NCBI RefSeq assembly: GCF_022012415.1
Contig: NZ_JAKLTR010000031.1
Location: 1-37,029, forward strand
Length of the DNA: 37,029 nucleotides
Source: Terrimonas ginsenosidimutans
GTDB taxonomy: Bacteria; Bacteroidota; Bacteroidia; Chitinophagales; Chitinophagaceae
Reading direction: 5' to 3'
Numbering within the stretch: the stretch's first letter is position 1; every line of letters starts with the position of its first letter. Below, piece by piece: positions 1-8,711 of this stretch. The translations under genes and the position numbers were made by a program. The notes beneath the pieces were generated by a model. The model was not told where the DNA came from. It made no database searches and saw only the letters and a program-made list of their open reading frames with translations.

Positions 1-256
1 GCGCCCTTGCCCGCCCGGCATCCCCGGCATCACTCCAACCTCAAACCAAAATTTGCCCATTCATTATCTAATCTTAACCTGCCTATCCTTCAGCTAATTA
101 AACGCCTATCTTTATCCCGCACAAACAATATTCAGCATCATTGTACCAAATGCTGCATCGCTAATGAAAAGGAACGGATTTTGACAGTCATCCGCAACGA
201 AAATAGCAACAGGCCAGCACGAACACATTTTGAAGAAAATCTAAATATTACAGATC
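1..256. other. Leading region without a supported gene
   Basis: No convincing coding region was found before the aldehyde dehydrogenase. A short open frame crosses this stretch and continues into the dehydrogenase in another frame, but its conceptual protein has low-complexity, His/Asn-rich composition and no recognisable family. The frame of the dehydrogenase is closed by a TAA at 242-244, so the gene cannot begin further upstream without a frameshift. The stretch probably holds the promoter and 5' leader; no convincing TTTG/TAnnTTTG pair was identified. Confidence 0.4.
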
Positions 257-1738
257 ATGTTCCAGGATGCAACTTTACCGGAAATAGAATCAGCCATGCA
301 ATCCGCATGGGAGGCTTTTCATGTTTATCGTAAACTATCATTACATCAACGCGCCGCTTTCATGCGCGAAATAGCGAAAGAACTGGAAGCGACAGGTGAT
401 GAATTGATACAGGTGGCCGGGGAGGAAACTCATTTGCCCGAAGTAAGACTCAGAGGGGAACGGGCAAGGACAATGTTCCAACTGACAAGCTACGCAGATG
501 CGTGCGAGCGCGGCGACTGGCTCGAGGCAAGGATCGATACAGCAGTGCCCACTAAAATTCCGGCCAAGCCAGATATCCGCAAGATGCTGGTAGGACTTGG
601 ACCTGTGGTGGTATTTGGCGCTGCGAATTTCCCCTTTGCCTATTCTACTGCCGGTGGTGATACGGCCTGCGCATTTGCCGCAGGATGCCCGGTAATTGTG
701 AAAGCTCACCCCGCGCATGCGCGTACAAGTGAAATGGTTGCAGGTGCAATTCATAAAGCAGCGGCGACCTGCGGACTTCCCGCCGGTGTATTCATTCATC
801 TGCATGGCGCTTCCTTTGAGGTAGGGAAGGCGCTGGTTGAACATACACATACAAGAGCCGTTGGATTTACGGGTTCTTATGCGGGCGGAAAGCAATTGTT
901 CGACTGGGCTAATCAACGCAGGCAACCTATTCCGGTGTTTGCAGAAATGAGCAGCATCAACCCGGTGTTTCTATTACCTGGTAAATTAAAAGAATCCGCA
1001 GCGGAAGTAGCGCGTTCTTATTCAGGGTCGATCACACTTGGCGTTGGACAGTTCTGTACAAATCCCGGATTGATCATCGGTATTGATAATAACGATCTGA
1101 AAATTTTTATCGATACATTATCAGAAGAGATCACAAAAGTTCCGCCGGCGACCATGTTGAATACAGGTATCTTCAAGAACTATGTGGAGCGCAGGGCAAA
1201 TGCGATCTCTCAGGAACAGGTGGATACGGTTGCTGTATCTTCAAAAGACCCGCAGCTTGATGAAGGCGCGCCAACTATTGCAACCGTACCAGCAGCGGTA
1301 TTTATTGCAAATCCCATCCTGCACCAGGAAGTATTCGGACCATATTCACTGGTGGTCAAATGCACTGACCTGGAAGAAATGCTGGCAGTGACAAAACATT
1401 TGGAAGGTCAGCTCACGGCGACATTGATGGCGACAGAGAAAGATATACTGGAAAATGATCTTCTCGTTGAGGAGGTGAAAAATATCTGCGGAAGATTTAT
1501 CCTGAATGGAGTACCAACCGGCGTAGAGGTTTGTTTGTCTATGCAACACGGGGGGCCATTCCCTTCTACAACAGACAGTCGTTTTACCTCCGTGGGAGCG
1601 GATGGCATTAAACGTTTTGCAAGACCGATCGCGTTCCAGAACTGGCCGGATAACCTGCTGCCTCCTGAATTACAGAATGGGAATCCGCTGCAGATCTCAA
1701 GGATAGTGAATGATAAGAGGAGTGAAGGGGCGGTATAA
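257..1738 (+). CDS. 2-oxoglutarate-semialdehyde dehydrogenase (aldehyde dehydrogenase, NADP+)
   Basis: A 493-residue cytoplasmic aldehyde dehydrogenase of the 2,5-dioxopentanoate (alpha-ketoglutarate semialdehyde) type. It oxidises the semialdehyde to 2-oxoglutarate in the last step of hydroxyproline and some sugar-acid pathways. The Rossmann part contains GPVVVFGAANFPFAYS and AAGCPVIVKAHPAH. The general base is E230 in FAEMSSINP and the nucleophile is C267 in GVGQFCTNPG, both in the wording typical of this subfamily. The ATG at 257 is the only start that fits, because a stop precedes it at 242. The protein begins almost directly at the helix preceding AFHVYRKL, so it appears roughly 30 residues shorter at the N terminus than proteobacterial relatives I remember. 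That may be normal for the phylum. The epimerase and D-amino-acid dehydrogenase downstream support the hydroxyproline role. Confidence 0.9.
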   Translation: MFQDATLPEIESAMQSAWEAFHVYRKLSLHQRAAFMREIAKELEATGDELIQVAGEETHLPEVRLRGERARTMFQLTSYADACERGDWLEARIDTAVPTKIPAKPDIRKMLVGLGPVVVFGAANFPFAYSTAGGDTACAFAAGCPVIVKAHPAHARTSEMVAGAIHKAAATCGLPAGVFIHLHGASFEVGKALVEHTHTRAVGFTGSYAGGKQLFDWANQRRQPIPVFAEMSSINPVFLLPGKLKESAAEVARSYSGSITLGVGQFCTNPGLIIGIDNNDLKIFIDTLSEEITKVPPATMLNTGIFKNYVERRANAISQEQVDTVAVSSKDPQLDEGAPTIATVPAAVFIANPILHQEVFGPYSLVVKCTDLEEMLAVTKHLEGQLTATLMATEKDILENDLLVEEVKNICGRFILNGVPTGVEVCLSMQHGGPFPSTTDSRFTSVGADGIKRFARPIAFQNWPDNLLPPELQNGNPLQISRIVNDKRSEGAV

Positions 1739-1757
1739 ATCGGCTTTGTATCATATG

Positions 1758-1818
1758 GCTAAGAACCGCAGAGGGCGCAAAGAGGGTAATTTCCTTTGCG
1801 CCCTCTGCGGTTCTTAGC
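1758..1818. repeat. Family A palindromic element A1 (perfect 25-bp arms)
   Basis: The arms at 1758-1782 and 1794-1818 are perfect inverted repeats built on the motif CGCAGAGGGCGCAAAG and separated by 11 nt. It lies between the convergent dehydrogenase and membrane hydroxylase genes. A further half-motif continues at about 1822-1840, and the TAG stop of the hydroxylase gene falls inside that half-motif. It could fold as a strong hairpin in either transcript and act as a bidirectional terminator, but it lacks a clear T-run. Similar elements recur elsewhere in the window. Confidence 0.85.
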
Positions 1819-1834
1819 CTACTCTGCGATACTT

Positions 1835-3109
1835 CTACGCCATTCGTTCAACAGGACGTTTTCTGAAAAATAACGCCCACCAGATAGTGACGGCAACAGA
1901 ACATAAGAAGTAAGCCCCCAGAATGTACTTCGCCATTGGCAGGAACGAAGACACACCAAACCAATCATCCTGCACCACTAAAAAGCCAATACCCAGGGCA
2001 CTTCTAACTATTTCCCATGCAATCGCAGACAGATTCCCGTCCATCAGGTCGGTAAGCGCATACACACTCAGGAAGATAAACCCGCCATACCAGAAGATGT
2101 AGTTAGTGTCAAGCTTATTGATCATTGCAATATTGCCAAAGAGGAAACTTACAAAGAACAGGATCGCGAGCACCTGGATCCAGCACCAGGCTTTGAACCC
2201 CGGCGTAGTTACGGTATTATATTTTTCGAAGTCATATACATTCCCGATCTTATAAACAGGGTAGCGTTCGATCACGTCAGGAGGGCGGTAACCCGTGGAT
2301 TCGATCCACAGCCTGAATTTTTCTTTCCAGCTGCTGGTTCTCCAGGTATCCTTCATCATCAGCCACACGTGCTGGAAATTGATCCTGATCGGATTCCAGG
2401 TCCGGGCCGGGCGGGTGATGCCATAAACCGGCTTTATATCCGGCAGTTCTTCCTGGTAGCTGCCAAACCATTTGTCCCAGAAGATAAAGATCTGACCATA
2501 GTTCTTATCAAGATACTCCGGGTTGATGGCATGATGTACTCGGTGATGAGAAGGTGTTACGATGACTTTTTCCAGCCAGCCCATTTTGTTGATATGCTGG
2601 GTATGGTACCAGAACTGGGCAAACAGGTGAAGCGGTGCTACTACTTCGATCACCTGCCGGGGTACGCCAAGCAAAGCGGCAGGCAGCAGGAAGATCACGA
2701 AGATCCTGACGATCGAGGAGATGCTTTGACGCAGGGCGCAGGCCAGGTTGAATTCCTCGCTGCTGTGGTGAATGATATGACCATTCCAGAAAAAGTTGCT
2801 GATATGCTGGATCCGGTGAACCCAGTACCCCGCGAGATCGAGTGCCAGAAAAGCAACGATATAAACAAGGATCGAGGAAGAAAGCTGGGTTAGCGCCAGG
2901 TGGTCGACCAGCCATGGATAAGAGATCAGCACGAGTGCCAGCCCCAGAACATCTTTGGTCACATTGGTGACACCACTTGCAAGGCTGGACAACATGTCCA
3001 TGGTTTGAACAGTTTCATTTTTCTTCCGCCACCCATACCACTTTTCGAAAAGCACCAGCAGCAAAAAAGCGGGCATGGCGATCAGGAGTATCTTTCCGTA
3101 GGTTTCCAT
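1835..3109 (-). CDS. Membrane sterol desaturase / fatty acid hydroxylase family protein
   Basis: A 424-residue integral membrane protein of the FA_hydroxylase (sterol desaturase) superfamily, di-iron enzymes that hydroxylate or desaturate lipid chains or cleave ether lipids. The histidine clusters are in the expected order: H98xxxH102 in WVHRIQH, H111 plus H114/H115 in HIIHHSSEE, H169/H172 in WYHTQH, and H188-H193 in SHHRVHH. Hydrophobic segments occur near residues 5-22, 55-70, 78-95 and 130-150, with several more in the C-terminal 130 residues. That C-terminal membrane extension resembles alkylglycerol-monooxygenase-like members. The substrate cannot be told from sequence. It lies opposite in strand to the hydroxyproline genes around it, so it is not part of their transcript. 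Its stop codon sits inside a dispersed repeat. The family assignment is firm; the lipid substrate is unknown. Confidence 0.88.
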   Translation of the reverse strand: METYGKILLIAMPAFLLLVLFEKWYGWRKKNETVQTMDMLSSLASGVTNVTKDVLGLALVLISYPWLVDHLALTQLSSSILVYIVAFLALDLAGYWVHRIQHISNFFWNGHIIHHSSEEFNLACALRQSISSIVRIFVIFLLPAALLGVPRQVIEVVAPLHLFAQFWYHTQHINKMGWLEKVIVTPSHHRVHHAINPEYLDKNYGQIFIFWDKWFGSYQEELPDIKPVYGITRPARTWNPIRINFQHVWLMMKDTWRTSSWKEKFRLWIESTGYRPPDVIERYPVYKIGNVYDFEKYNTVTTPGFKAWCWIQVLAILFFVSFLFGNIAMINKLDTNYIFWYGGFIFLSVYALTDLMDGNLSAIAWEIVRSALGIGFLVVQDDWFGVSSFLPMAKYILGAYFLCSVAVTIWWALFFRKRPVERMA

Positions 3110-3130
3110 AATCAGGCAATCTTATTTCAA

Positions 3131-3320
3131 AAGTACGCGAATGGGCAAGAATAGCCGCGAATGGGCACGAATGGCCGCGAAGGAACACGAATGGGTTTCC
3201 GACAATTGATACATATCCCCATCCGCTCCTTCACGGCCATTCGTGTCCTTCGCGCCCATTCGTGTTCCTTCGCGTCCATTCGTGCCCATTCGCGGCCATT
3301 CGTGCGCATTCGCGTCCATC
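3131..3320. repeat. Decamer-periodic palindromic element (family C)
   Basis: The left arm at about 3131-3190 repeats a 10-nt unit of the form CGCGAATGGG / CACGAATGGC. The right arm at about 3233-3320 carries the complementary unit (CATTCGTGCC / CATTCGCGGC) about eight times at an exact 10-nt spacing, with alternating CGCG and CGTG giving a 20-nt super-period. About 45 nt separate the arms. The element lies in the divergent gap between the hydroxylase and epimerase genes (3110-3552). The remaining 230 nt before the epimerase is AT-rich and presumably holds its promoter. Conceptual translations of the element are repetitive and are not genes. Confidence 0.85.
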
Positions 3321-3552
3321 ATTTTTTAACTTTAATTCCCAACATCTTAACCACTTTTAAAGTTTCCCGTTCTTCTCTTTCTGACCTTTATTCCGTTCCC
3401 GTAATTTTAAGCGTTCAGTTCGTTACAGGCCGGTTCAGAGGAGTTGTCCGAAAGTTTTCTCAAATGCTTTTGAGGGCAACTTTTAAACCGCTGAACGTTC
3501 AAACTTTAAAACACAACTGATCAGGATCAATTCTGATCATCAGGATTAAAAT

Positions 3553-4554
3553 ATGAAACATACTTTCGACTGCGTTGATGCTCACACTTGTGGAAACCCA
3601 GTTCGCCTTGTCAGAAAGGGTGGTCCGGAATTGTCGGGCGACAATATGAGTGAGAAACGCCAGCATTTTTTAAAGAACTATGACTGGATCCGCACGGGGC
3701 TTATGTTCGAACCCCGCGGCCACGACATGATGAGTGGAAGCATTCTTTATCCGCCTCATGATCCTGCGAATGATGTTGCCGTATTGTTCATCGAAACGAG
3801 CGGATGTCTGCCGATGTGCGGTCATGGCACTATCGGCACTATCACTATTGCCGTGGAAGAAGGATTGATCAAGCCGAAAACACCCGGGATCATCCGGATG
3901 GAAGCTCCCGCTGGTCTGGTAATGATCGAATATCGGGAAGAAGCAGGGAAAGTGAAATCAGTGAAGCTTACAAATGTCGCATCCTTTCTTCATTCAACCG
4001 GGTTGACCGTTCAATGTCCTGATCTTGGTGAATTAGTTGTAGACGTATCTTATGGTGGTAATTTTTATGCCATTGTTGATGTCCAGAAGAATTTTAAAGG
4101 ATTGCAGCATTACTCTGCAGGTCAGTTGATTGCATGGGCGAGAGAATTGAGGGATAATATAAATGAGGCCTACGAGTTCATCCATCCGGAAAATGATACC
4201 ATCCGCGGCTGTTCGCATATTCTGTGGACGGGCGATGTGCTTGATCCGACCAGTACGGCCAGGAATGCGGTGTTCTATGGCGACAAAGCAATTGACCGTT
4301 CGCCATGCGGAACAGGAACAAGTGCGAGAATGGCGCAATGGTATGCAAAAGGGTTGCTGAAGCCTGGTCAGTCATTTATTCACGAAAGTATTATCGGCAG
4401 CAAATTCACCGGACGGATCGAAGAAGAGACAACGGTTGCCGGCAAACCGGCCATCCGTCCAAGCGTGGAAGGTTGGGCAAGAATTTATGGCTATAACCAG
4501 ATCTGGATCGATACTGATGATGATCCATATGCGCACGGATTTCAGGTGATCTAG
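3553..4554 (+). CDS. 4-hydroxyproline 2-epimerase (proline racemase family)
   Basis: A 333-residue cytoplasmic enzyme of the proline racemase family. It interconverts trans-4-hydroxy-L-proline and cis-4-hydroxy-D-proline by a two-base mechanism without a cofactor. Both catalytic cysteines are visible: C89 in LPMCGHGTIG and C252 in RSPCGTGTSARM. A Cys/Cys pair separates racemases and 4-hydroxyproline epimerases from the dehydratase members, which carry Thr at the second site. The N terminus (CVDAHTCGNP) is characteristic. Length is normal. The D-amino-acid dehydrogenase follows about 157 nt downstream on the same strand, which favours the hydroxyproline rather than the proline reaction. Assignment to proline racemase cannot be fully excluded from sequence alone. 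Confidence 0.92.
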   Translation: MKHTFDCVDAHTCGNPVRLVRKGGPELSGDNMSEKRQHFLKNYDWIRTGLMFEPRGHDMMSGSILYPPHDPANDVAVLFIETSGCLPMCGHGTIGTITIAVEEGLIKPKTPGIIRMEAPAGLVMIEYREEAGKVKSVKLTNVASFLHSTGLTVQCPDLGELVVDVSYGGNFYAIVDVQKNFKGLQHYSAGQLIAWARELRDNINEAYEFIHPENDTIRGCSHILWTGDVLDPTSTARNAVFYGDKAIDRSPCGTGTSARMAQWYAKGLLKPGQSFIHESIIGSKFTGRIEEETTVAGKPAIRPSVEGWARIYGYNQIWIDTDDDPYAHGFQVI

Positions 4555-4711
4555 AAAGAAGATGACCGATGACCGTTGGCCGAAAAACAGATTTATTATA
4601 GACGGGAGTTTCTCTACTAAAATAACTATAGCAATTTTTTATTAATGCCTTTGCCGCTAAGAGACACTGATCGGCCCTCGTCTCTCACGCGGAGAACTTC
4701 AACAACAGACA

Positions 4712-5953
4712 ATGAACATAACAATAATCGGTGGCGGTGTGATCGGCCTGTGCAGTGCTTATTACTTGAGAAAACAGGGATATGATGTTACGATCATAGA
4801 GCGTAATGACATTACAGATGGATGTTCCTTTGGTAACATGGGATATATTTCGCCATCGCACTTTGTTCCGCTGGCAACGCCAGGAATGATCTCGCAGGGA
4901 TTCAAATGGATGATGAGTTCTTCATCACCGTTCTATATTCAGCCAAGGCTTGATGCGGATCTGGTGCGTTGGGGCCTGGCATTCTGGAGATCTGCTACTG
5001 CAAAAAAAATGAACGCAAGCATCCCGCATCTTAATAACCTGCTTCAACTCAGTCGCCGGCTCACTAAAGAAATGCACCTTGAAATGGGCGGCGCATTTGA
5101 ATTCCAGGAAAAGGGTTGCTGGATGTTGTACAAAAATGAAAAGACCGGCGATCATGAAAAGCATCTCGCTGATCAGGCGACATCACTTGGTTTGAAAACG
5201 ATCGCCTGCACTGCCCAGCAGGTACAGGAAATGGAGACGACAGTGGAGGTAAATGTAGCCGGAGGTGTTTTGTATGCTGACGACTCTCATGTAGATCCTG
5301 CACAACTCATGCGCGCTTTATATGAAGTACTTAAGGCCAATGGTGTGAAATTTTGGTTGAAGACTAACGTGACCGGTTTTGAAAAGCAGGGCGACCGCGT
5401 AACGAAAGTGTTGACTGATAAAGCTGACCTTGATGTGGATGAACTGGTGATCGCCAACGGCTCCTGGTTCGGCCCGATCTCGAAATTGCTGGGGATCCGC
5501 ATGCTGATGCAGCCGGGCAAGGGATACAGCATGGAATATGATCATCTAAAAGCGAACCTGCTTCACCCGTCGATCCTGGTAGACGACCGCGTGGCGACTA
5601 CTCCGATCGGTGACTGGCTCCGAATTGGCGGCACCATGGAAATGAGCGGGCATAATGACCGGATCCTTCCCAAACGCGTTACGGCCATTTATGACGCTTT
5701 CAAAAAATACTATCCTTCGATGCAGATCACAGCACCGGATCCGGAAAAAGCCTGGTTTGGCTACAGGCCGGTAAGCCCCGATGGAATGCCGTATATCGGG
5801 CGTCATGGAAAGTTCCAGAACCTGATCTATGCAGGTGGACATGCCATGTTGGGCGTCAGCGCGGCAACCGGAACGGGTCAGATCGTGACAGAGCTGGTGG
5901 GGCATAAGAAGACGATCATACCGGTGGAGGCCTTCCGCCCGGACAGGTTTTAA
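4712..5953 (+). CDS. FAD-dependent D-amino-acid dehydrogenase, probably D-hydroxyproline dehydrogenase
   Basis: A 413-residue DadA/DAO-fold oxidoreductase. The N terminus is a classical FAD Rossmann motif (IIGGGVIGLCSAYYL, then the acidic IIER end of strand two). The C-terminal half has WFGYRPVSPDGMPYIGR and GGHAMLGVSAATGTGQ, the second FAD-contacting region of this family. It should oxidise cis-4-hydroxy-D-proline to the corresponding pyrroline carboxylate, passing electrons to the respiratory chain. That reaction follows directly from the epimerase upstream. The deaminase that would normally process the product (dihydrodipicolinate-synthase family) is not in the window. A repeat begins 5 nt after the stop. 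The family is certain; substrate is inferred from context. Confidence 0.85.
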   Translation: MNITIIGGGVIGLCSAYYLRKQGYDVTIIERNDITDGCSFGNMGYISPSHFVPLATPGMISQGFKWMMSSSSPFYIQPRLDADLVRWGLAFWRSATAKKMNASIPHLNNLLQLSRRLTKEMHLEMGGAFEFQEKGCWMLYKNEKTGDHEKHLADQATSLGLKTIACTAQQVQEMETTVEVNVAGGVLYADDSHVDPAQLMRALYEVLKANGVKFWLKTNVTGFEKQGDRVTKVLTDKADLDVDELVIANGSWFGPISKLLGIRMLMQPGKGYSMEYDHLKANLLHPSILVDDRVATTPIGDWLRIGGTMEMSGHNDRILPKRVTAIYDAFKKYYPSMQITAPDPEKAWFGYRPVSPDGMPYIGRHGKFQNLIYAGGHAMLGVSAATGTGQIVTELVGHKKTIIPVEAFRPDRF

Positions 5954-5958
5954 GTAAG

Positions 5959-6056
5959 TATCGCAAAGGGCGCCAAGGTCCCGCTAAGAACGCAAAGAAT
6001 TCACCTTGTAAGTAGTTCTCTGCGTCCTTAGCGGGACCTTTGCGCCCTTTGCGATA
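5959..6056. repeat. Family A palindromic element A2
   Basis: The arms are 5959-5999 and 6016-6056. They are near-perfect inverted repeats of about 41 nt: TATCGCAAAGGGCG at the left pairs with CGCCCTTTGCGATA at the right, and GGTCCCGCTAAG pairs with CTTAGCGGGACC. It begins 5 nt after the stop of the D-amino-acid dehydrogenase and lies between two co-directional genes, so it may end or stabilise the upstream transcript. Confidence 0.85.
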
Positions 6057-6116
6057 ATCCCACGCCAGCTATATTTTAAGGAGGCCACCCGGCAACAATT
6101 GAAATTCCACTTCCTG

Positions 6117-6147
6117 TTGATAATTAATGTCAACCATTCTATCTTTC
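6117..6147 (+). promoter_or_regulatory. Candidate Bacteroidota-type promoter for the SMP-30-like gene
   Basis: TTG at 6117-6119 and TATCTTTC at 6140-6147 (consensus TAnnTTTG, last base different) are separated by 20 nt. This would place a transcription start roughly 23 nt before the ATG at 6176. It is a match by eye only. Confidence 0.3.
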
Positions 6148-6175
6148 CGCTGTTACCTAATTTTACAATTAACGC

Positions 6176-7006
6176 ATGAAGAAGATAGTCTGGCTGCTCG
6201 CCTTCTCCATATTCACCATTTTTTCCATTCACGCCCAACACAAACTGGTAAAGAAATGGGAAACAGATACCCTGTTCAAAGTTCCCGAGTCAATTCTTTG
6301 GGATGCGAAGAACCAGGTGTTCTATGTCTCCAATGTAGATGGCAAGGACTCCTGGGGGCGTGACGGTAAAGGCTCTGTAGGCCGCATGACCCGCGACGGA
6401 AAGATCATCGATGTGGAATGGGTGACCGGTATGGATGCTCCAAAGGGTATGGGGATGTATGGCGGTAAACTGTATGTGGCAGACTTTGAGCATATCATTA
6501 AGATCGATATTGCATCCGGCAAACTGGAGAAAAAGATCCTGGTTAAAGATGCGGTCGGACTGAATGACCTTGCAATCGACCCTTCCGGAATTATCTTCGT
6601 TTCCGACTCAAAAGGAAAACGGATCTTCAAAGTGGAAAATGAACAAGCTTCTGTTTTCCTGGATAGCCTCAAAGGTCCGAATGGCGTGCTTCTTCACAAC
6701 GGCGTATTTTATGCAGTGAATGGCGATGGCCTTTACCGGGTCGAAAAGGATAAAACAATGACCCTTCTGGCAAACGGCATCACTAATGGAAATACTGATG
6801 GGTTAACTGCCTTCGGAGATGACTTTATCGTTTCTATCTGGCAGGGATCTATCTGGTATATTCATAAAGATGGCCGTAAAGAATTGCTCGAAGACAGTCG
6901 CGAACAGAAACGCAACACTGCGGACATTTGGTTTGATAAGGAAACAAACCTGCTGTATGTGCCCGGTTTTTTCACCAACACGATCACGGCTTACGAAGTA
7001 AAGTAA
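6176..7006 (+). CDS. Exported SMP-30/gluconolactonase-like beta-propeller protein
   Basis: A 276-residue protein with a signal peptide (hydrophobic WLLAFSIFTIFSI, probable cleavage at HAQ|H). The mature part consists of repeated propeller-blade strands such as LYVADFEHIIKID, LAIDPSGIIFVSDSKGKRIFKV and GPNGVLLHNGVFYAVNGDGLYRV, the pattern of SMP-30/gluconolactonase/NHL-type six-bladed folds. It probably acts in the periplasm. The acidic and Asn positions that would bind metal in true lactonases (N in GLNDLAID and GPNGV, D in NTDGLTAF) look present, but an enzymatic role is not proven. Nothing in the neighbourhood specifies a substrate. It is separated from the preceding catabolic genes by a palindromic element and appears to be its own transcription unit. 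Confidence 0.75.
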   Translation: MKKIVWLLAFSIFTIFSIHAQHKLVKKWETDTLFKVPESILWDAKNQVFYVSNVDGKDSWGRDGKGSVGRMTRDGKIIDVEWVTGMDAPKGMGMYGGKLYVADFEHIIKIDIASGKLEKKILVKDAVGLNDLAIDPSGIIFVSDSKGKRIFKVENEQASVFLDSLKGPNGVLLHNGVFYAVNGDGLYRVEKDKTMTLLANGITNGNTDGLTAFGDDFIVSIWQGSIWYIHKDGRKELLEDSREQKRNTADIWFDKETNLLYVPGFFTNTITAYEVK

Positions 7007-7054
7007 TGTTAAATTTACCCGGATAGCTTTTACTCTTTTTATTTTTACACCTAT

Positions 7055-8656
7055 ATGGACTGTACATCTACCCGTCTATCTTACGCCCAAACCGGGGTAT
7101 TTTCCAAAATAGCGACCGATTATATTGCGCAGGAACCTGCATTGGCCCCGTTCTTTGAGCATGCACCCACGCTTGATGGTATCAAACAGGCTATCATTGC
7201 ACGTCAGCAATTTCCGACCAACAGAAGACTTTTGGTGGATGAACTGGAAAAACAATACGCAACGGTCACCCGCAGCAAGCAGGTGCTGGATAATATACAG
7301 GCATTGCTTTCGCCTGATACATTCACTATCACCACAGCACACCAGAATAATATTTTCACCGGTCCCTTATATTTCATTTACAAGATCCTTCATGCGATCA
7401 GGCTCTCTGCTGATCTGAAAAAGGAGTTACCGCAATACAATTTCGTTCCTGTTTATTATATAGGATCGGAAGATGCGGATCTTGCAGAGCTGAACCATCT
7501 TCATGTGGATGGCGTGAAGCTTGTCTGGGACACTCCGCAAAAAGGAGCTGTTGGCCGGATGAAGATCGACACAGCCCTGCTGAAACTGATCGACCGGATG
7601 GAGGGTCAGTTGTCGGTTGAGACATACGGTAAAGAGATCATTCAGCTGATCCGCCAGCATTACCGTAGCGGAGATACGATCCAGCATGCGACGTTCAGTT
7701 TTGTAAACGCCCTATTCGCCGAATACGGACTAATTGTTTTACTACCGGATAATACAGCGCTAAAAAAACAACTGATCCCGGTATTTGAAGATGACCTGCT
7801 GCATCAGACAGCTTCAGGCATTGTTGGAAAAACAGCTGAAGCCATCCAGGCCGCCGGTTATAAAACGCAGGCGCATCCACGGGAGATCAACCTGTTCTAT
7901 CTGAAGGATGATCTGCGTGAGCGGATTGAATTCCACGGAAAAGCATACACTGTCCTGAATACGACCATGGAGTTTCCACAGGAACAAATGCTGGCCGAGC
8001 TTCAATGGCATGCTGACCGCTTCAGTCCGAACGTGATCCTTCGCGGCATTTACCAGGAGACGATCCTGCCGGATATTGCCTTTATCGGTGGAGGTGGAGA
8101 ACTGGCGTACTGGCTTGAGCTGAAAGAACTGTTCGTTCATTATAAAGTTCCTTTTCCGGCACTGATCCTCAGGAATTCATTTTTGGTGATCGAAAAGAAA
8201 TGGCAGGACAAGATCAATAAGCTTGGTTTTTCCATAGAAGAAACTTTCTCCAAAGAAGAAGTGCTGATGAATAAACTGGTGAAAAGAGATACCGTAAACC
8301 AGCTTCAACTGGAAGAGACATTTGCGCAAACCAATGCGCTGTACGATTCCATTCTTCAGCAAGCCGCGGCAATTGATGGAACGCTGGAAAAACATGTGCA
8401 GGCTTTGCGTCAGAAAGCCATGCAGAAACTGAAAACGCTGGAGAAAAAAATGCTGAGGGCGGAGAAGAGAAAATTCAGTGATCAGAAAGGACAGATCCAG
8501 GCGATCAGGAAGACATTATTTCCCGGCGATGGTTTGCAGGAAAGAATTGATAATGTCAGCTATTTCTATGCAAAGTTCGGGAAGACGTTTATACACAAAT
8601 TGTATGAGCATTCACTTGGGCTGGAGCAGGAGTTCGTAGTGGTGAATCTTTCCTGA
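7055..8656 (+). CDS. bshC: Bacillithiol biosynthesis cysteine-adding enzyme BshC
   Basis: A 533-residue cytoplasmic enzyme of the BshC family, which joins cysteine to glucosaminyl-malate in the last step of bacillithiol synthesis. Recognisable segments include the N-terminal FPTNRRLLVDELEKQY region, TITTAHQNNIFTGPLYFIYK near residue 92, YYIGSEDADLAELNHLHVDG near 132, and PDIAFIGGGGELAYWLELK near 335. A charged helical (coiled-coil) segment follows near 440-490, before a C-terminal YAKFGKTFIHKLYEHS. Length and order match the family. A bacillithiol-transferase-like DinB gene lies at 24292, consistent with a bacillithiol-using organism. The gene ends 5 nt before a bidirectional terminator shared with purE. 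Confidence 0.93.
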   Translation: MDCTSTRLSYAQTGVFSKIATDYIAQEPALAPFFEHAPTLDGIKQAIIARQQFPTNRRLLVDELEKQYATVTRSKQVLDNIQALLSPDTFTITTAHQNNIFTGPLYFIYKILHAIRLSADLKKELPQYNFVPVYYIGSEDADLAELNHLHVDGVKLVWDTPQKGAVGRMKIDTALLKLIDRMEGQLSVETYGKEIIQLIRQHYRSGDTIQHATFSFVNALFAEYGLIVLLPDNTALKKQLIPVFEDDLLHQTASGIVGKTAEAIQAAGYKTQAHPREINLFYLKDDLRERIEFHGKAYTVLNTTMEFPQEQMLAELQWHADRFSPNVILRGIYQETILPDIAFIGGGGELAYWLELKELFVHYKVPFPALILRNSFLVIEKKWQDKINKLGFSIEETFSKEEVLMNKLVKRDTVNQLQLEETFAQTNALYDSILQQAAAIDGTLEKHVQALRQKAMQKLKTLEKKMLRAEKRKFSDQKGQIQAIRKTLFPGDGLQERIDNVSYFYAKFGKTFIHKLYEHSLGLEQEFVVVNLS

Positions 8657-8660
8657 TCAG

Positions 8661-8702
8661 CAGGCGTATGGAGTATTGCCCTTGTAATACTCCATGCGCC
8701 TG
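8661..8702. terminator. Bidirectional hairpin terminator between bshC and purE
   Basis: Arms 8661-8677 and 8686-8702 form a 17-bp stem with one G-T wobble and an 8-nt loop. It lies 4 nt past the bshC stop and 9 nt before the convergent purE stop. It lacks a long T-run, so termination efficiency is uncertain, but the placement between convergent genes is typical. Confidence 0.7.
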
Positions 8703-8711
8703 TCAGTATAA

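Noticed and set aside
257-330. Frameshifted upstream extension of the aldehyde dehydrogenase
   Set aside because: The other forward frames upstream do not encode anything resembling the usual N-terminal segment; a short N terminus is the simpler reading.
7-333. Open frame of 108 codons at the start of the window
   Set aside because: Overlaps the real dehydrogenase gene in another frame, has odd His/Asn-rich composition and no family resemblance.
341-925. Long antisense ORF of 194 codons opposite the dehydrogenase
   Set aside because: Shadow of the real gene in the opposite strand; Cys/Arg-rich composition and no recognisable domain.
3122-3520. Several repetitive ORFs on both strands in 3122-3520
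   Set aside because: They are translations of the decamer palindrome; the repeated Arg/His-rich peptides change with frame and show no protein-like conservation.
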